A DNA stretch of 64,000 nt from Sceloporus undulatus. Lineage: Eukaryota; Chordata; Lepidosauria; Squamata; Phrynosomatidae. The position numbers were made by a program, and so were the translations under genes. Where the stretch lies: the NCBI RefSeq assembly GCF_019175285.1, contig NC_056530.1:6002392-6066391 (forward strand), in the 5' to 3' direction. Position 1 is the stretch's first letter. The number at the start of each line of letters is the position of its first letter. The notes beneath the pieces are model-generated. The model did not search any database and was not told the origin of the DNA. It saw only the letters and a program-made list of their open reading frames with translations. Positions 1 through 8,832 of this stretch are shown here, one piece after another.

Positions 1-756
1 AACTCTTTGTTGTTGACAACTACTGTATATTTTACCCAATACAGGTCAAGGAAAGACAACATGTATCCTATTGTTACTAATAGGATCTTACACATTATCC
101 AAGACATGTCAACTGTTTCTTCCACTTGAAGATCCCCTTCAGAAGAACAGGAATCTTCCCACTCTGTATAACCACTCCTATTAAGACAAAAACAACACAA
201 GCCCACAAATCATACCCTAAATTGAGCAAACATTAACAGTGCATCCCCTTAATAGCTTAAATAAACACAATGAGGCTTATGCATAAGTGAGCAGGCATAG
301 GATTCAAGCCTCAATTACTTTATAGCAAAGGTCAGGAACCTTTGGCCCTCAGCTGCTTAGGCCTAAAAGATCTCATCATCCCCACCCCATTTGTTTTTTA
401 AATTAATCTTAGATCAGTAACTTTTCACCTTCTTACTTTTCACCTCATATGAAAAGAATACTCCTTATCATGACATCTCCAATACTAATTCAAAACATTC
501 TGGCAAAATTTTGTCACTTTATTTGGGGTTAGATATCATCTATTCATCAGCTTACACACAGCTATTTTTTTATATTACTACACAAAGTAAATTTTGTATG
601 TTTAGATCACATTTCCCTCATACATCCATATGGATCCTAAGGTCCAAAAATTTTGAGCCCACTTTATTATGTATTCTTTTTTTACATGGTCATCTTCTGT
701 CTCTAGTTTCAAAAGCCATTTTTACACTTTAATGATATAGTTATCATTAAATCGCC
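1..756. other. AT-rich stretch, nothing recognised
   Basis: No long coding frame, RNA gene or clear repeat ends are visible. The short open frames are AT-rich and show no known domain. The CR1 element begins at its right edge. Confidence 0.5.
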
Positions 757-2506
757 AAGGGGGAATTCAAACAAATAGCTCGCCTGTGTAGAGGTAAAGT
801 CAGAAAAGCTAATGCACAGAATGAACTCAGGCTTGCTAGAGAGGTTAAGAACAATAAAAAGGGCCTTTTTTGATATGTCATCAGCAAAAGGAAGACAAAG
901 GAAATGGTAGGGCCACTGCGTGCAGAAGATGGCAAAATGCTAACAGAAGACAGAGAAAAGGCAGGATTACCCAACACCTTCTTTGCCTCAGTCTTCTCAG
1001 AAACGGCAAAGGGAGCTCAACCCGAGGATAATGGAGCAGAGGACAGAAAAGGGGAATTTCAGCACAGAATAAGTAAAGAGATAGTACAGGAATATCTTGT
1101 TAATCTAAAAGGATCCCAACAATTATCATCCAATTGGTCTGACATCAATCCCAGGAAAGATTCTGGAGCAGATCATTAAACAGAGAGTCTGTGAACATCT
1201 AGAAAGCAATGCCATAATCACAAAAAGTCAACACGGGTTTCAGAGAAAGAAGTCATGCCAGACAAACCTGATCTCTTTTTTTGATAAAATTACCAGCTTA
1301 TTAGATGAAGGAAATGCTGTGGATATAGTATATCTTGATTTCAGTAAGGCCTTTGACAAAGTTCCCCATGATATTCTTGCAAACAAGCTTGTAAAATGTG
1401 GGCTAGACAAAGTAACTGTTACATGGATTTGTAACTGGTTGACCGACCGAACGCAAATGGTGCTCAACAATGGCTCCTTTTCATCTTGGAGAGAAGTGAC
1501 CAGTGGGGTCCCACAAGGCTCTGTCCTCGGGCCAGTTCTATTCAACATCTTTATCAATGACTTGGAGGACAAAATTGGGGGAATACTTATCAAATTTGCA
1601 TATGACACCAAATTAAGAGGAGTAGCTAATACTCCAGAGGACAGGATAAAGATTCAAAATGACCTGAACAGACTAGAAAACTGGGCCAAAGCTAACAAAA
1701 TAAACTTCAACATGGAGAAATGTAAGGTATTGCACTTAGGGCAGNNNNNNNNNNAAAAATGAAATGCACAGATATAGGATGGGGGACACCTGGCTGAACG
1801 ACAGACTTATATGTGTGAAAGGGATCTGGGAGTCCAAGTAGACCACAAGTTGAACACGAGTCAACAGTGTGATGCAGCAGCTAAAAAGGTCAATGCAATT
1901 TTAGGCTGCATCAATAAAAGTATAGCGTCTAGATCAAGGGAAGTAATAGTGCCACTGTATTCTGCTTTGGTCAGGCCCCACCTGGAATATTGTGTCCAGT
2001 TCTGGGCACCACAATTCAAAAAGGACAATGAGAAACTGGAGTTATGTGTCCAAAGGAGGGTGACTAAAATGGTGAAGGGTCTGGGAACCATGCCCTATGA
2101 GGAACGACTTAGGGATCTGGGGAGGTTTAGCCTGGAGAAAAGAAGATTAAGAGGTGATATGGTGATAAACAGGAGCCCTGTTTAAATATTTGAAGGGATG
2201 TCATGTTGAGGAGGGAGCAAGCTTGTTTTCTGCTGCTCCAGAGAACAGGACCCAGAACAATGGATGCAAGCTACAAGAAAAGAGATTCCACCTCAACATT
2301 AGGAGGAACTTCCTGACAGTAAGGGCTGTTCGACAGTGGAACACAATCCTTCCTCAGAGTGTAGTGGAGTCTCCTTCTTTGGAGGTCTTTAAGCAGAGGC
2401 TGGATGGCCATCTGTCGGGGTGCTTTGATTGAGAGTTCCTGCATGGCAGGGAGTTGGACTGGATGGCCCTTGTGGTCTCTTTCAACTCTACAATTCTATG
2501 AATCTT
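757..2506 (+). mobile_element. CR1 LINE, 5'-truncated, reverse transcriptase half
   Basis: Translation in shifting plus frames gives the CR1 ORF2 reverse transcriptase and C-terminal region in order: NELRLAREVKNNKKGFF near 815, the DFSKAFDKVPHD block near 1335, SGVPQGSVLGPVLFN near 1500, and [20 protein letters not shown] near 1930. The 3' end carries the usual CR1 tail (ATTCTATGA-type motif at about 2495). The endonuclease half is missing, so the copy is 5'-truncated. It is dead: the catalytic FADD box reads FAYD near 1600, and the reading frame shifts several times, for example near 1160, near 1815 and near 2185. A 10-base assembly gap interrupts it at 1745. Confidence 0.93.
1745..1754. other. 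Assembly gap (10 N)
   Basis: Ten unknown bases inside the CR1 frame. The frame after the gap still matches CR1, so little sequence is probably missing. Confidence 0.99.
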
Positions 2507-2516
2507 TTTTTCATGT

Positions 2517-2751
2517 CTAATGCAATTGCAATTTTGACACCAGTGCATGACTTTTTGTACTTGAACCTGATACATTATCACCTTTACACAAGTCACTCAT
2601 TTTTTTTATCTTTGCTATGGCTGCATTTCTCTTGTCTTGATTAAATCTGTCTTCAAGATGTATATGAGTAAACCAATTATGATCTTTGTCTTCCTTAAGA
2701 TTCATCTCTTGATTTAAACTTTCAGCTACCTTGTCCAAAATACAAGTTGAT
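2517..2751 (-). other. Unassigned open frame, about 75 codons
   Basis: A minus-strand frame of about 75 codons lies just beyond the 3' end of the CR1. It is Lys/Asp/Asn-rich and hydrophilic (for example DRFNQDKRNAAIAKIKK), and its composition looks more protein-like than the neighbouring frames. It has no ATG at its start, and I recognise no domain. It could be a remnant of an unidentified mobile-element ORF, a processed pseudogene, or chance. It is not supported as a host gene. Confidence 0.2.
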
Positions 2752-3013
2752 CATAGAGCAACCATCTCCACCCCATTATTCTTAACATAAAGGAATTATA
2801 AAGTGAAAACTGTAGACATTTATATTTGAGTAAGGCTTTATGAATTCCATGAAAGAGGGAGGGATAGAATTCAAAAATGTTAAGGGAGTTGTCACAAACC
2901 ATCCGACCTCTTGAAAATAGGGCCATATACAACACAATAAAGCAATGCAAAGTGATATGGCTGTCACCCACTGTCTCTTATTTCATGGGATTGGCACAGC
3001 AGAGACTGACAAA

Positions 3014-3148
3014 AAATGTTTCAAGCTAGCCCAGTTCAATGCAGGAATTGCCTCAGCAATGATGTTAGGGCCAGCTTTCAATTTACTTTCCCTCCTTTTT
3101 GACCATAAGATCGGTATTCAGATCTAATGGGAAAGGGATAGGGAGGAT
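3014..3148 (-). ncRNA. Candidate H/ACA box snoRNA (downstream intron)
   Basis: Read on the minus strand, the sequence folds as hairpin-hinge-hairpin-tail. The 5' hairpin has basal pairing CCTCC/GGAGG, an internal loop, and an upper stem CCATTAGATC/GATCTTATGG with one mismatch. The hinge carries AAAGTA (3084-3089), fitting ANANNA. The 3' hairpin (3023-3077) has a 10-bp basal stem AAGCTGGCCC/GGGCTAGCTT with one G-U pair and a small upper stem ATTGC/GCAAT. ACA lies at 3017-3019, 3 nt from the inferred end and about 13 nt below the internal loop. The length of about 135 nt is typical. It sits in the intron below the 3222-3273 exon. I cannot assign a SNORA number or a target. Confidence 0.55.
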
Positions 3149-3465
3149 GCTATTATTTATCCCACATCTTTTTTTCTCTTATAGGATTGGCAGACACATG
3201 AGTGTAAAATGTACACAGTACCTTGTAGACTTTGCTGATAGCCTGATTGTTTCAACAGGACTCCAGATGGTATCTAATAAGAAGAAAAGGAACAGCACCA
3301 AGTATATGAAGAAACCTGCAGCCACCAGCATTCAAGCAACTGCGGTTATTTAATAACATTGAGCAGGATCTTTTATGTAAAACACACAAACCCAAGACAA
3401 ACTATTCAGGCAAAGTGAGTTAATGGGAAAATAGAGTTTGATTTAATGCTCTCTGAAAAACAGCT

Positions 3466-3600
3466 GGTTGTAGGAGAGGCGAGTGACATCTGCAGCTAAG
3501 AAAAGCCTGAGAAGTCAAAGTCACTCCCATCTTGTTCTTGCATGCTGTTGGAGATCCTGTGGCTATTTATTAAGCCATAGCTCTTGGTTTAACATGCAGC
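3466..3600 (-). ncRNA. Candidate H/ACA box snoRNA (upstream intron)
   Basis: Minus-strand folding gives a 5' hairpin with basal TGCATG/CATGCA and upper stem TGGCT/AGCCA. The H box is AGAACA (3533-3538, fits ANANNA) directly after it. The 3' hairpin has a perfect 7-bp stem GAGTGAC/GTCACTC, extended outward by GG/CC and AGA/TCT, and an upper stem around CAGGCT/AGCTG. ACA lies at 3469-3471, followed by 3 nt. The gap from internal loop to ACA is 16 nt, within the 14-16 nt rule for pseudouridylation guides. It lies wholly inside the intron between the 3654-3732 and 3222-3273 exons. This is the better of the two candidates. Target RNA and SNORA family are not identified. Confidence 0.62.
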
Positions 3601-4309
3601 CCACTTGCTAGAAAAAAATCACACTGAGACTGAATTTCCTAATTTTATCTTACCTGTGTTCTGAACAGAACTCTACAAACCTCAAGGGAAAGGTACTTTC
3701 CATCTCATAGGCACAAGACCATTTCACCTTCTCTGTACTTGAAAGGGAACACAGAAACAAGAACTGAGAGTTAAAGCTATGCTATTGCCTTACTGACATT
3801 CCCATGTCTCTGTATATCCAGATGCATTCATTCCCCATTCAGGTTTTATCCATTTTTCCAATCCAAATGAACCATACAGATTATTCCTATTTTTGTTGTT
3901 GTAAAGTCTGGCCTATTGAAACAAAGAGTGCTAGCAAGTTTTTTTAAAATAAGCATTTTCTTCCATTTGTGTTTTGTTATTTCTAAAATTTTGTGCATGC
4001 CTCAATCGTATCATTTTGAAGTTAAGGAATGGTCAATTTCAGTTTTTAAAATAAGTTCTTCCTTCTATGTGACTGTATAGTTTTATTCTCTGTAACTTTG
4101 CTTTTAAAAAAAGCTTGGAACAAAATTAAAAGATTCCCAATGGAAACTTGAATTTTTATTTCTTACATATCTGTCATGTTCCTGCTCTGAAAGGAAATCT
4201 TATTTGAGTTCACACTTATCCCATTATCCCCACAATCATTCAGGATAATTGTGTAGCCTAAGATTAATCAAAAGCTGTAGGGCATCCCCACTGGACTCTT
4301 TTTGGCTGT

Positions 4310-4392
4310 TTGGAAAGTGGGACTCATCTCTAGGAAACCCAAGTCCAAAAGTGTGAGCATGCTCACTTTTCATCTAGAGCCCAACTCTTCCA
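4310..4392. repeat. Small palindromic repeat
   Basis: The stretch around GTGAGCATGCTCAC reads nearly the same on both strands, with matching outer arms (GGAAAGTGGG and its partner CCCAACTCTTCC). It resembles a short fold-back MITE. It lies in an intron of the snoRNA host candidate. Confidence 0.4.
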
Positions 4393-4596
4393 CCTAGTTT
4401 TATACTTAAGGAGTTGCACAGTACCATCATCCATAAATATCATTGTATTTTCCCAAAATTGTTGCTGGACAGTTATAGGGGGAAAACGGAACAGCGACCG
4501 TCAAGGGAAAAATTTACTTTTGGCACCTTTTTGACCACATCAGCCACATAAGAGACAGATGCAGCTTCGATAGGGCCATGGAGGGTTGTGAATCAG

Positions 4597-4893
4597 AGTG
4601 AAAGGACAGGCCCAACGCCATCGGGCCTGAAGAGGAAGAGCCCTCCTTCCAACTGTCATCTTCTGGCCTTAGAGGGAACAAAAGGACAGGCCCAACACCA
4701 TGGGGCCTGAAGGGGAACAGCCCTCCCCTCCCTCCTTCCAACTCTCATCTCCTGGCCTTAGAGGGAGTGAAAGGACAGGTCCAATGTCATCAGGCCCAGT
4801 CTCAGTTAAGAAAAAGAGCCTTCCCTCCAGTCCCTCTGCCTTGGTCCAGGCCTCAGAGGGAGAGAAGAATGCTGGACCTGATCCCTCCCCCCC
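4597..4893 (+). repeat. Three imperfect tandem units (about 80-100 bp)
   Basis: The block starting AAAGGACAGGCCCAAC and ending near GGCCTTAGAGGGA occurs three times in a row with small length differences. It runs straight into the repeat tail at 4894, so it may be the internally repeated body of that same element. Confidence 0.6.
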
Positions 4894-5040
4894 TCACCAT
4901 TCCCTTCTCCTTTAGTGTCATGTCTTTTTAGATTGTAAGCCTGAGGGCAGGAAACCGTCTATTATCCCCTCTGTTGTAAGCTGCCCGGATTCCCAGTGAT
5001 TGGGCGGCATATAAATAAATCCTATTATTATTATTATTTC
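4894..5040 (+). repeat. SINE/LINE 3'-end repeat with (ATT)n tail
   Basis: Contains the core TAGATTGTAAGCCTGAGGGC, an ATATAAATAAA stretch and an (ATT)n tail. The same core recurs at 45060 and 52150, and its tail alone recurs inside the Tigger at 14565. The family is probably a SINE or the 3' end of a LINE; I cannot name it firmly. Confidence 0.65.
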
Positions 5041-5696
5041 TTCAGGGGCAGATGAGTGCTGCTTTCCTCCACAGGAGGAAGAGTTTGGACACCAGAATTG
5101 TTCCACAAATTACTCTTAAAAAGCTTCCCCAAGCCAGAACCACTTACCTTGGGCTGCTCCTATTCTCCCAAAGGCATCAGTGCTCTTGCTTTTTTTCCAT
5201 TCCAAGCCAGATTACGACAAGCAAAGCCATTTGTGGCATCTGGTCCAGCATCCTTGCACTGCTACCTGGCAAAGCAGAGAAAGAACAAATGGTCACTACC
5301 ACATGTAAGCAACACCAGAAAGAACTTATTCCTATTAAGAGTCTGAACCACTGGAAGGGACAGATGTTTTTACTGCTTTATTTTTATGCAACACCTTGTT
5401 TAAATAAATAGTAATCCAATACCTACGAACATTCATAACCTATTCAAAGCTACAGCTGTGTTCAGAGGATGTAGACTGAAATCTGGAAACTCATGGTACC
5501 AGTTTCCTTCTTTCAGTTAGTTTCAAAGCTGCTACAATATCTCTTTGCAGACTGATTCCCCAGACTAGCACAGCCATGGCTTTGAATATCTTACAAATGT
5601 TCTTAGGTACTGCATTATTTATTTATACATGATACTATTTTAAAATAAAGCAGTAAAAACCTATGTTCCTCCAGTCTGAAAAAAGATACTGTAGCT

Positions 5697-5816
5697 CAGT
5701 GGTTCCCACATTTTGATCCTCCAGGAGTTTGGGACTTCAACTCCCAGAAGTTCCAGCCAGGAATTCTGGGAGCGGAAGTCCCAAACATCCAGAGGACCAG
5801 AGTTTGGGCATCACTG
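5697..5816. mobile_element. hAT-type MITE, about 120 bp
   Basis: Starts CAGTGGTTCCCACATTTTG and ends with a degenerate inverted copy. The interior pairs the phrases CAACTCCCAGAAG and TTCTGGGAG, the hallmark of this fold-back hAT family seen again at 58627. No clear target duplication remains. Confidence 0.65.
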
Positions 5817-5951
5817 CAAGTCAGCTGCAGCACCTTTTGAGAGTATTGAGCAAAACATTTTTATTACCCATTCATATTTCCATAAGCCATAAAAAATCCT
5901 TATCACAAAGTAATAAACCTATTTCATATACAGTATCTATTTCTGCTTACA

Positions 5952-5978
5952 GATATATATATATATATATATATATAT
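5952..5978. repeat. (TA)n microsatellite
   Basis: Uninterrupted TA dinucleotide run. Confidence 0.95.
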
Positions 5979-6454
5979 CCCTGTGTGCTTCCCCAATTTA
6001 TTTGCACAGGGGATTTCTTTTCTTTTTCGTTATAAAAGCCTTACCTCCCTCTCCCCCGATTATATATTATGAACCTTACAGTTTGGTTTTACAACAGAGC
6101 ATGTATATACATTTAATATTCTTCTCCTAAGATCAACATCATTTCTTTGTACAATCCACTACTGTACTTATACCATTCAAGTCTGATGTGCATCTTTGAG
6201 ATTGTTCTTTGCACATTTTGTAAATCTTTTTTCTATTGTGTCTTATAATAAATCCTTTTTACCTTTTATTTGTTACTCAATTTTGGCATTCTGTTTTACT
6301 TCATTGATTTCAACACCTTATTACTAATTTTAAATTATTTTTTCCATTTTTCCTCTTCTTCCCTCCCTTCCATCCTCTCTTTTTAACTACCCTTATATAA
6401 TGGTCCAGTTTGCTTCATTGCTTAGTTTCCCATTCTACCCAAACTGCCCTTTTA

Positions 6455-6566
6455 AAATATTTTGGACTACAGCTCCCAGAAGCCTCAGCCACGTTGCCCA
6501 ATAGGATGGGATTCTGGGAGCTGAAGTCCAAAATCCCTTAAAGAGCACAGTTTGGGGACCACTATA
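6455..6566. mobile_element. Degraded hAT-type MITE
   Basis: Inverted phrases TTTGGACTACAGCTCCCAGA and TCTGGGAGCTGAAGTCCAAA flank a short loop, and the right end reads GGGGACCAC. It belongs to the same family group as 5697 but is older. Confidence 0.55.
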
Positions 6567-6606
6567 CTACATTATTGCACTACCCTCTCATACTACTGCT
6601 ATTCCC

Positions 6607-6780
6607 CTTTTAACTGCTCTGGCTGACTCCCATTGCATTCTGGGACTTGCAGTCCAAGGAGGGGCATTTAGAATCCTCAGCCATAGAGCTCTTCGGCCTC
6701 ACTGAACTACAAACCCCAAAATGCAACATGAAGCAGCCAGAGCAGTCGAAGTGGAATACCAGCACTATATAGAATGTAGT
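6607..6780. mobile_element. Old palindromic MITE
   Basis: The arms AACTGCTCTGGCTG and CAGCCAGAGCAGT are inverted. The middle (CATTGCATTCTGGGA to CAAAATGCAA) matches the middle of the palindromic MITE at 61143, so this is an older copy of that type. Confidence 0.5.
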
Positions 6781-6969
6781 GCGAGGATCTGGAAGGTCGA
6801 ACAACCACATACTGTACTACATTATAGCACTACACTCTTATAGGTTACAATTTTCTCCGAACCTGGAAAGGAAGGCTCTCGAGGTAAGACATCCAGACCC
6901 GAAACATAAATCGCGATGAGAACGACAGAGGATGGCAACGGATTGCGTGCGATGGGCAACTGCGGCCTA

Positions 6970-7085
6970 CTCGCCTCATCTCCCAAAGCCTGCGACGCCG
7001 GACGCAAAAGAATGAGCACCGCCCCGGTTCGGCCTTTTATAGCACGTCCCTCTCGCCCCGCCCCCCGTCTACGATTGGCTCGTGT
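6970..7085 (-). promoter_or_regulatory. CCAAT/GC-box/TATA promoter with 5'TOP-like start
   Basis: On the minus strand the order is AGCCAATCG (CCAAT box, about 7072-7080), GGGGGCGGGGCG (GC box, about 7057-7068), TATAAAA (7035-7041), then a predicted start C at 7010, 31 nt below the TATA, followed by TTTT. The region is CpG-rich against AT-rich surroundings and free of recognised repeats. A C plus pyrimidine start is typical of 5'TOP genes such as snoRNA hosts. The start is inferred, not measured. Confidence 0.6.
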
Positions 7086-7282
7086 TAGAAAGGGATTCGC
7101 AAGGGCTTGTGGGAGACGTAGTAGTGCTGAGGCACGCAGGAAGTTCTAGTTTAAGCTGAGGGGAAAAAGAGTAGGACGTAGGAGTTGGGCCTACAGTAGT
7201 TTGAGCTGAAGTCAGGCTCTCAGCCCCAGAGGAGGGCAATGGCAGAGAGAAAGTGAATGTAAATAAATGGATAAACCCCATT

Positions 7283-7880
7283 ATAAGGTCGCTGTAATAA
7301 CTCAGAAATGAATACAAGGCACACAACAACAACCACACAACACACACTTAGTGCAGCAGGGTGACCAGCAAAAGGAGGACAAGGCACTGCAAAGCGTAGA
7401 GCCTTCAAGAAAAACTGGAAGTCATATCCAAAGAGAAGCTAAAAACTCTCACTATAAGTATAAATTCATGCTCAAAATAGAGGGCATTTTGGGAGAGAAG
7501 GTTGAAATGTAGGGAACATGGCTTGGAAAACGTAGGATCTCTGGTTGCCCTGTCTTAGGGCCGCTGTAAGTCAGAAACAACTTCAAGGCACACACCAACA
7601 ACACAACACACACGTTACCAATTTCTACAGTATAAATATAGACCATTCAGTATAAATATAAATTCATGCTTCCCAGGCATGCTCAAAATGGAGGACATTT
7701 CAGGACTCCTGGAGAGAAGGTTCAAATGTAGGACAGGTCCTATAAAAGGAGGATCTCTGACTGCCCTGCCTTAGGGTCACCATGGGTCAGAAATGACTTT
7801 ATGGCACACAACAACAACAACGCACACATTACCAATTAATAGTTAAGAACATTCAGTATAAATATAAATTCATGCTCTGG
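7283..7880 (+). repeat. Tandem array, about 200-bp unit, two full copies plus ends
   Basis: Units at about 7454-7647 and 7648-7853 each run from CAGTATAAATATAAATTCATG through an ATGGAGGACATT-like phrase to a SINE-like 3' end (CAGAAATGACTT...GGCACACAACAAC) and TTACCAATT. The start of a third unit follows to 7880. A matching SINE-like 3' end at 7283-7345 suggests an earlier partial unit. Copies are clearly diverged. Confidence 0.7.
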
Positions 7881-7899
7881 GCTGCTCTAGTCTGCTCCA

Positions 7900-7992
7900 A
7901 ACTCCAAACCCCAGAATTCCATAGCCTTGAGCCAGACAAGTTAAAGGGGTACCAAACTGGGTTATTTCTCCAGTGTGGATGTAGCCTTACAC
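7900..7992. mobile_element. Partial MITE (GCAGTGTAGATGCAG family)
   Basis: Carries CCCAGAATTCCATAGC, GAGCCAGACAAGTTAAAG and CAGTGTGGATGTAGCC, the right half of the MITE family seen complete at 24628 and 63507. Confidence 0.5.
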
Positions 7993-8094
7993 AGAACAGC
8001 TTACACTTTGTAAACCGCTTAGGGAGTGCTTAAGTGCATTGATAAATGGCATAGAAATGTACTTGCTATTGCTATCTATGCACCTTTGTTTGTA

Positions 8095-8321
8095 CAGTCG
8101 GCCCTTCTTATACACGGATTTTTTATACCCAGATTGACGCATCCACGGTTTGAAAATGTTCAAAAAAAAGTATAAATTTCAAATATCAAACCTTGATTTT
8201 CCATTTTTTATAAGGGACACCATTTTGCTGTCATTATATTTAATGGGACTTGAGCATCCAGGGATTTTGTTATCCAGGGGGATCTTGGAACCAAACCCCA
8301 GCGGATAACAAGGGTCCACTG
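8095..8321. mobile_element. Tigger-like MITE, 227 bp
   Basis: Bounded by TA on both sides (8093-8094, 8322-8323). The ends are imperfect inverted repeats: CAGTCGGCCCTTCTTATACA on the left and CAGTGGACCCTTGTTATCC on the right, read inward. Near-identical copies lie at 30257 (inverted) and 44536. TA duplication and CAG ends place it with Tc1/mariner-Tigger elements. Confidence 0.85.
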
Positions 8322-8662
8322 TATTATCATCCAGTGGGTTTACTACTGTTTTTAAGCAATTTTTTTCTCCCTGTAATTTCCGCATTCCCAGTCCTGCTAG
8401 CAATCCTGTTTCTATTTTTATTTTATTTTATTTATTTTTATATTGTATTTATACTCCACTCTTCAGAAATGCTCCCAGAGCAGCTTACAAATTGTTAATG
8501 TGACATTTCTAGATTCCTGCCTATTAGACACACATCAGAGTCTGCTGTGGATCCTGTTTCTATCTCACACTCACTAGAGTTCAGTGTGAAGCTACCACTA
8601 CTTGGATAGGACATTTTTTATCACTAGCCATAGGCTAATTTGCTCAACAATGCTGCGTATCT

Positions 8663-8733
8663 GTCACTTATTACTGATTCAGACTAACTGAAAAAAAGAA
8701 GTTGGCAGCATGAACTTTCTACTTCTTCAGATG
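8663..8733 (-). repeat. Left arm of a palindromic dispersed repeat
   Basis: On the minus strand it reads CATCTGAAGAAGTAG...CATGCTGCCAACTTC, matching the plus-strand copy that resumes at 11500. Before the hAT and L1 insertions these two would have formed one inverted repeat with a short spacer. Confidence 0.6.
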
Positions 8734-8832
8734 CTTTTGGTCAGTGATGGAGAACCTTTTACAGATCGAGTGCCCAAACTGCAACCCAAAATTCACTTAT
8801 TTATCACAAAGTGCCACGTTCTTCTGGCTTTC

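Larger units (their letters stand above)
3014..7010 (-). ncRNA. Candidate snoRNA host gene (spliced non-coding)
   Basis: Evidence comes from signals in order on the minus strand. A TATA promoter predicts a start at 7010 on a C followed by a T run, the 5'TOP pattern of snoRNA host and translation genes. A possible first exon ends at 6975 with a GC-type donor (GAG|GCGAGT). Further exons are 5148-5265 (acceptor TTTGCCAG, donor AAG|GTAAGT), 3654-3732 (acceptor AAGTACAG, donor CAG|GTAAGA) and 3222-3273 (acceptor TTCTTATTAG after a long pyrimidine run, donor AAG|GTACTG). The exons hold no shared long frame, as expected for a host transcript whose product is its introns. The last two introns each contain one H/ACA candidate. 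The 3' exon and poly(A) site are not resolved. The intron between 3732 and 5148 carries repeats. In human, SNHG12 adjoins TRNAU1AP, but in the opposite orientation to this gene, so homology is unproven. Confidence 0.55.

Noticed and set aside
372-380. ATGATGA on the minus strand as a C box of a C/D snoRNA
   Set aside because: The nearest D-box candidates are only about 25-45 nt away with no terminal stem.
1319-2432. Plus-strand frames resembling a reverse transcriptase gene
   Set aside because: They are parts of a decayed, 5'-truncated CR1, not a host gene.
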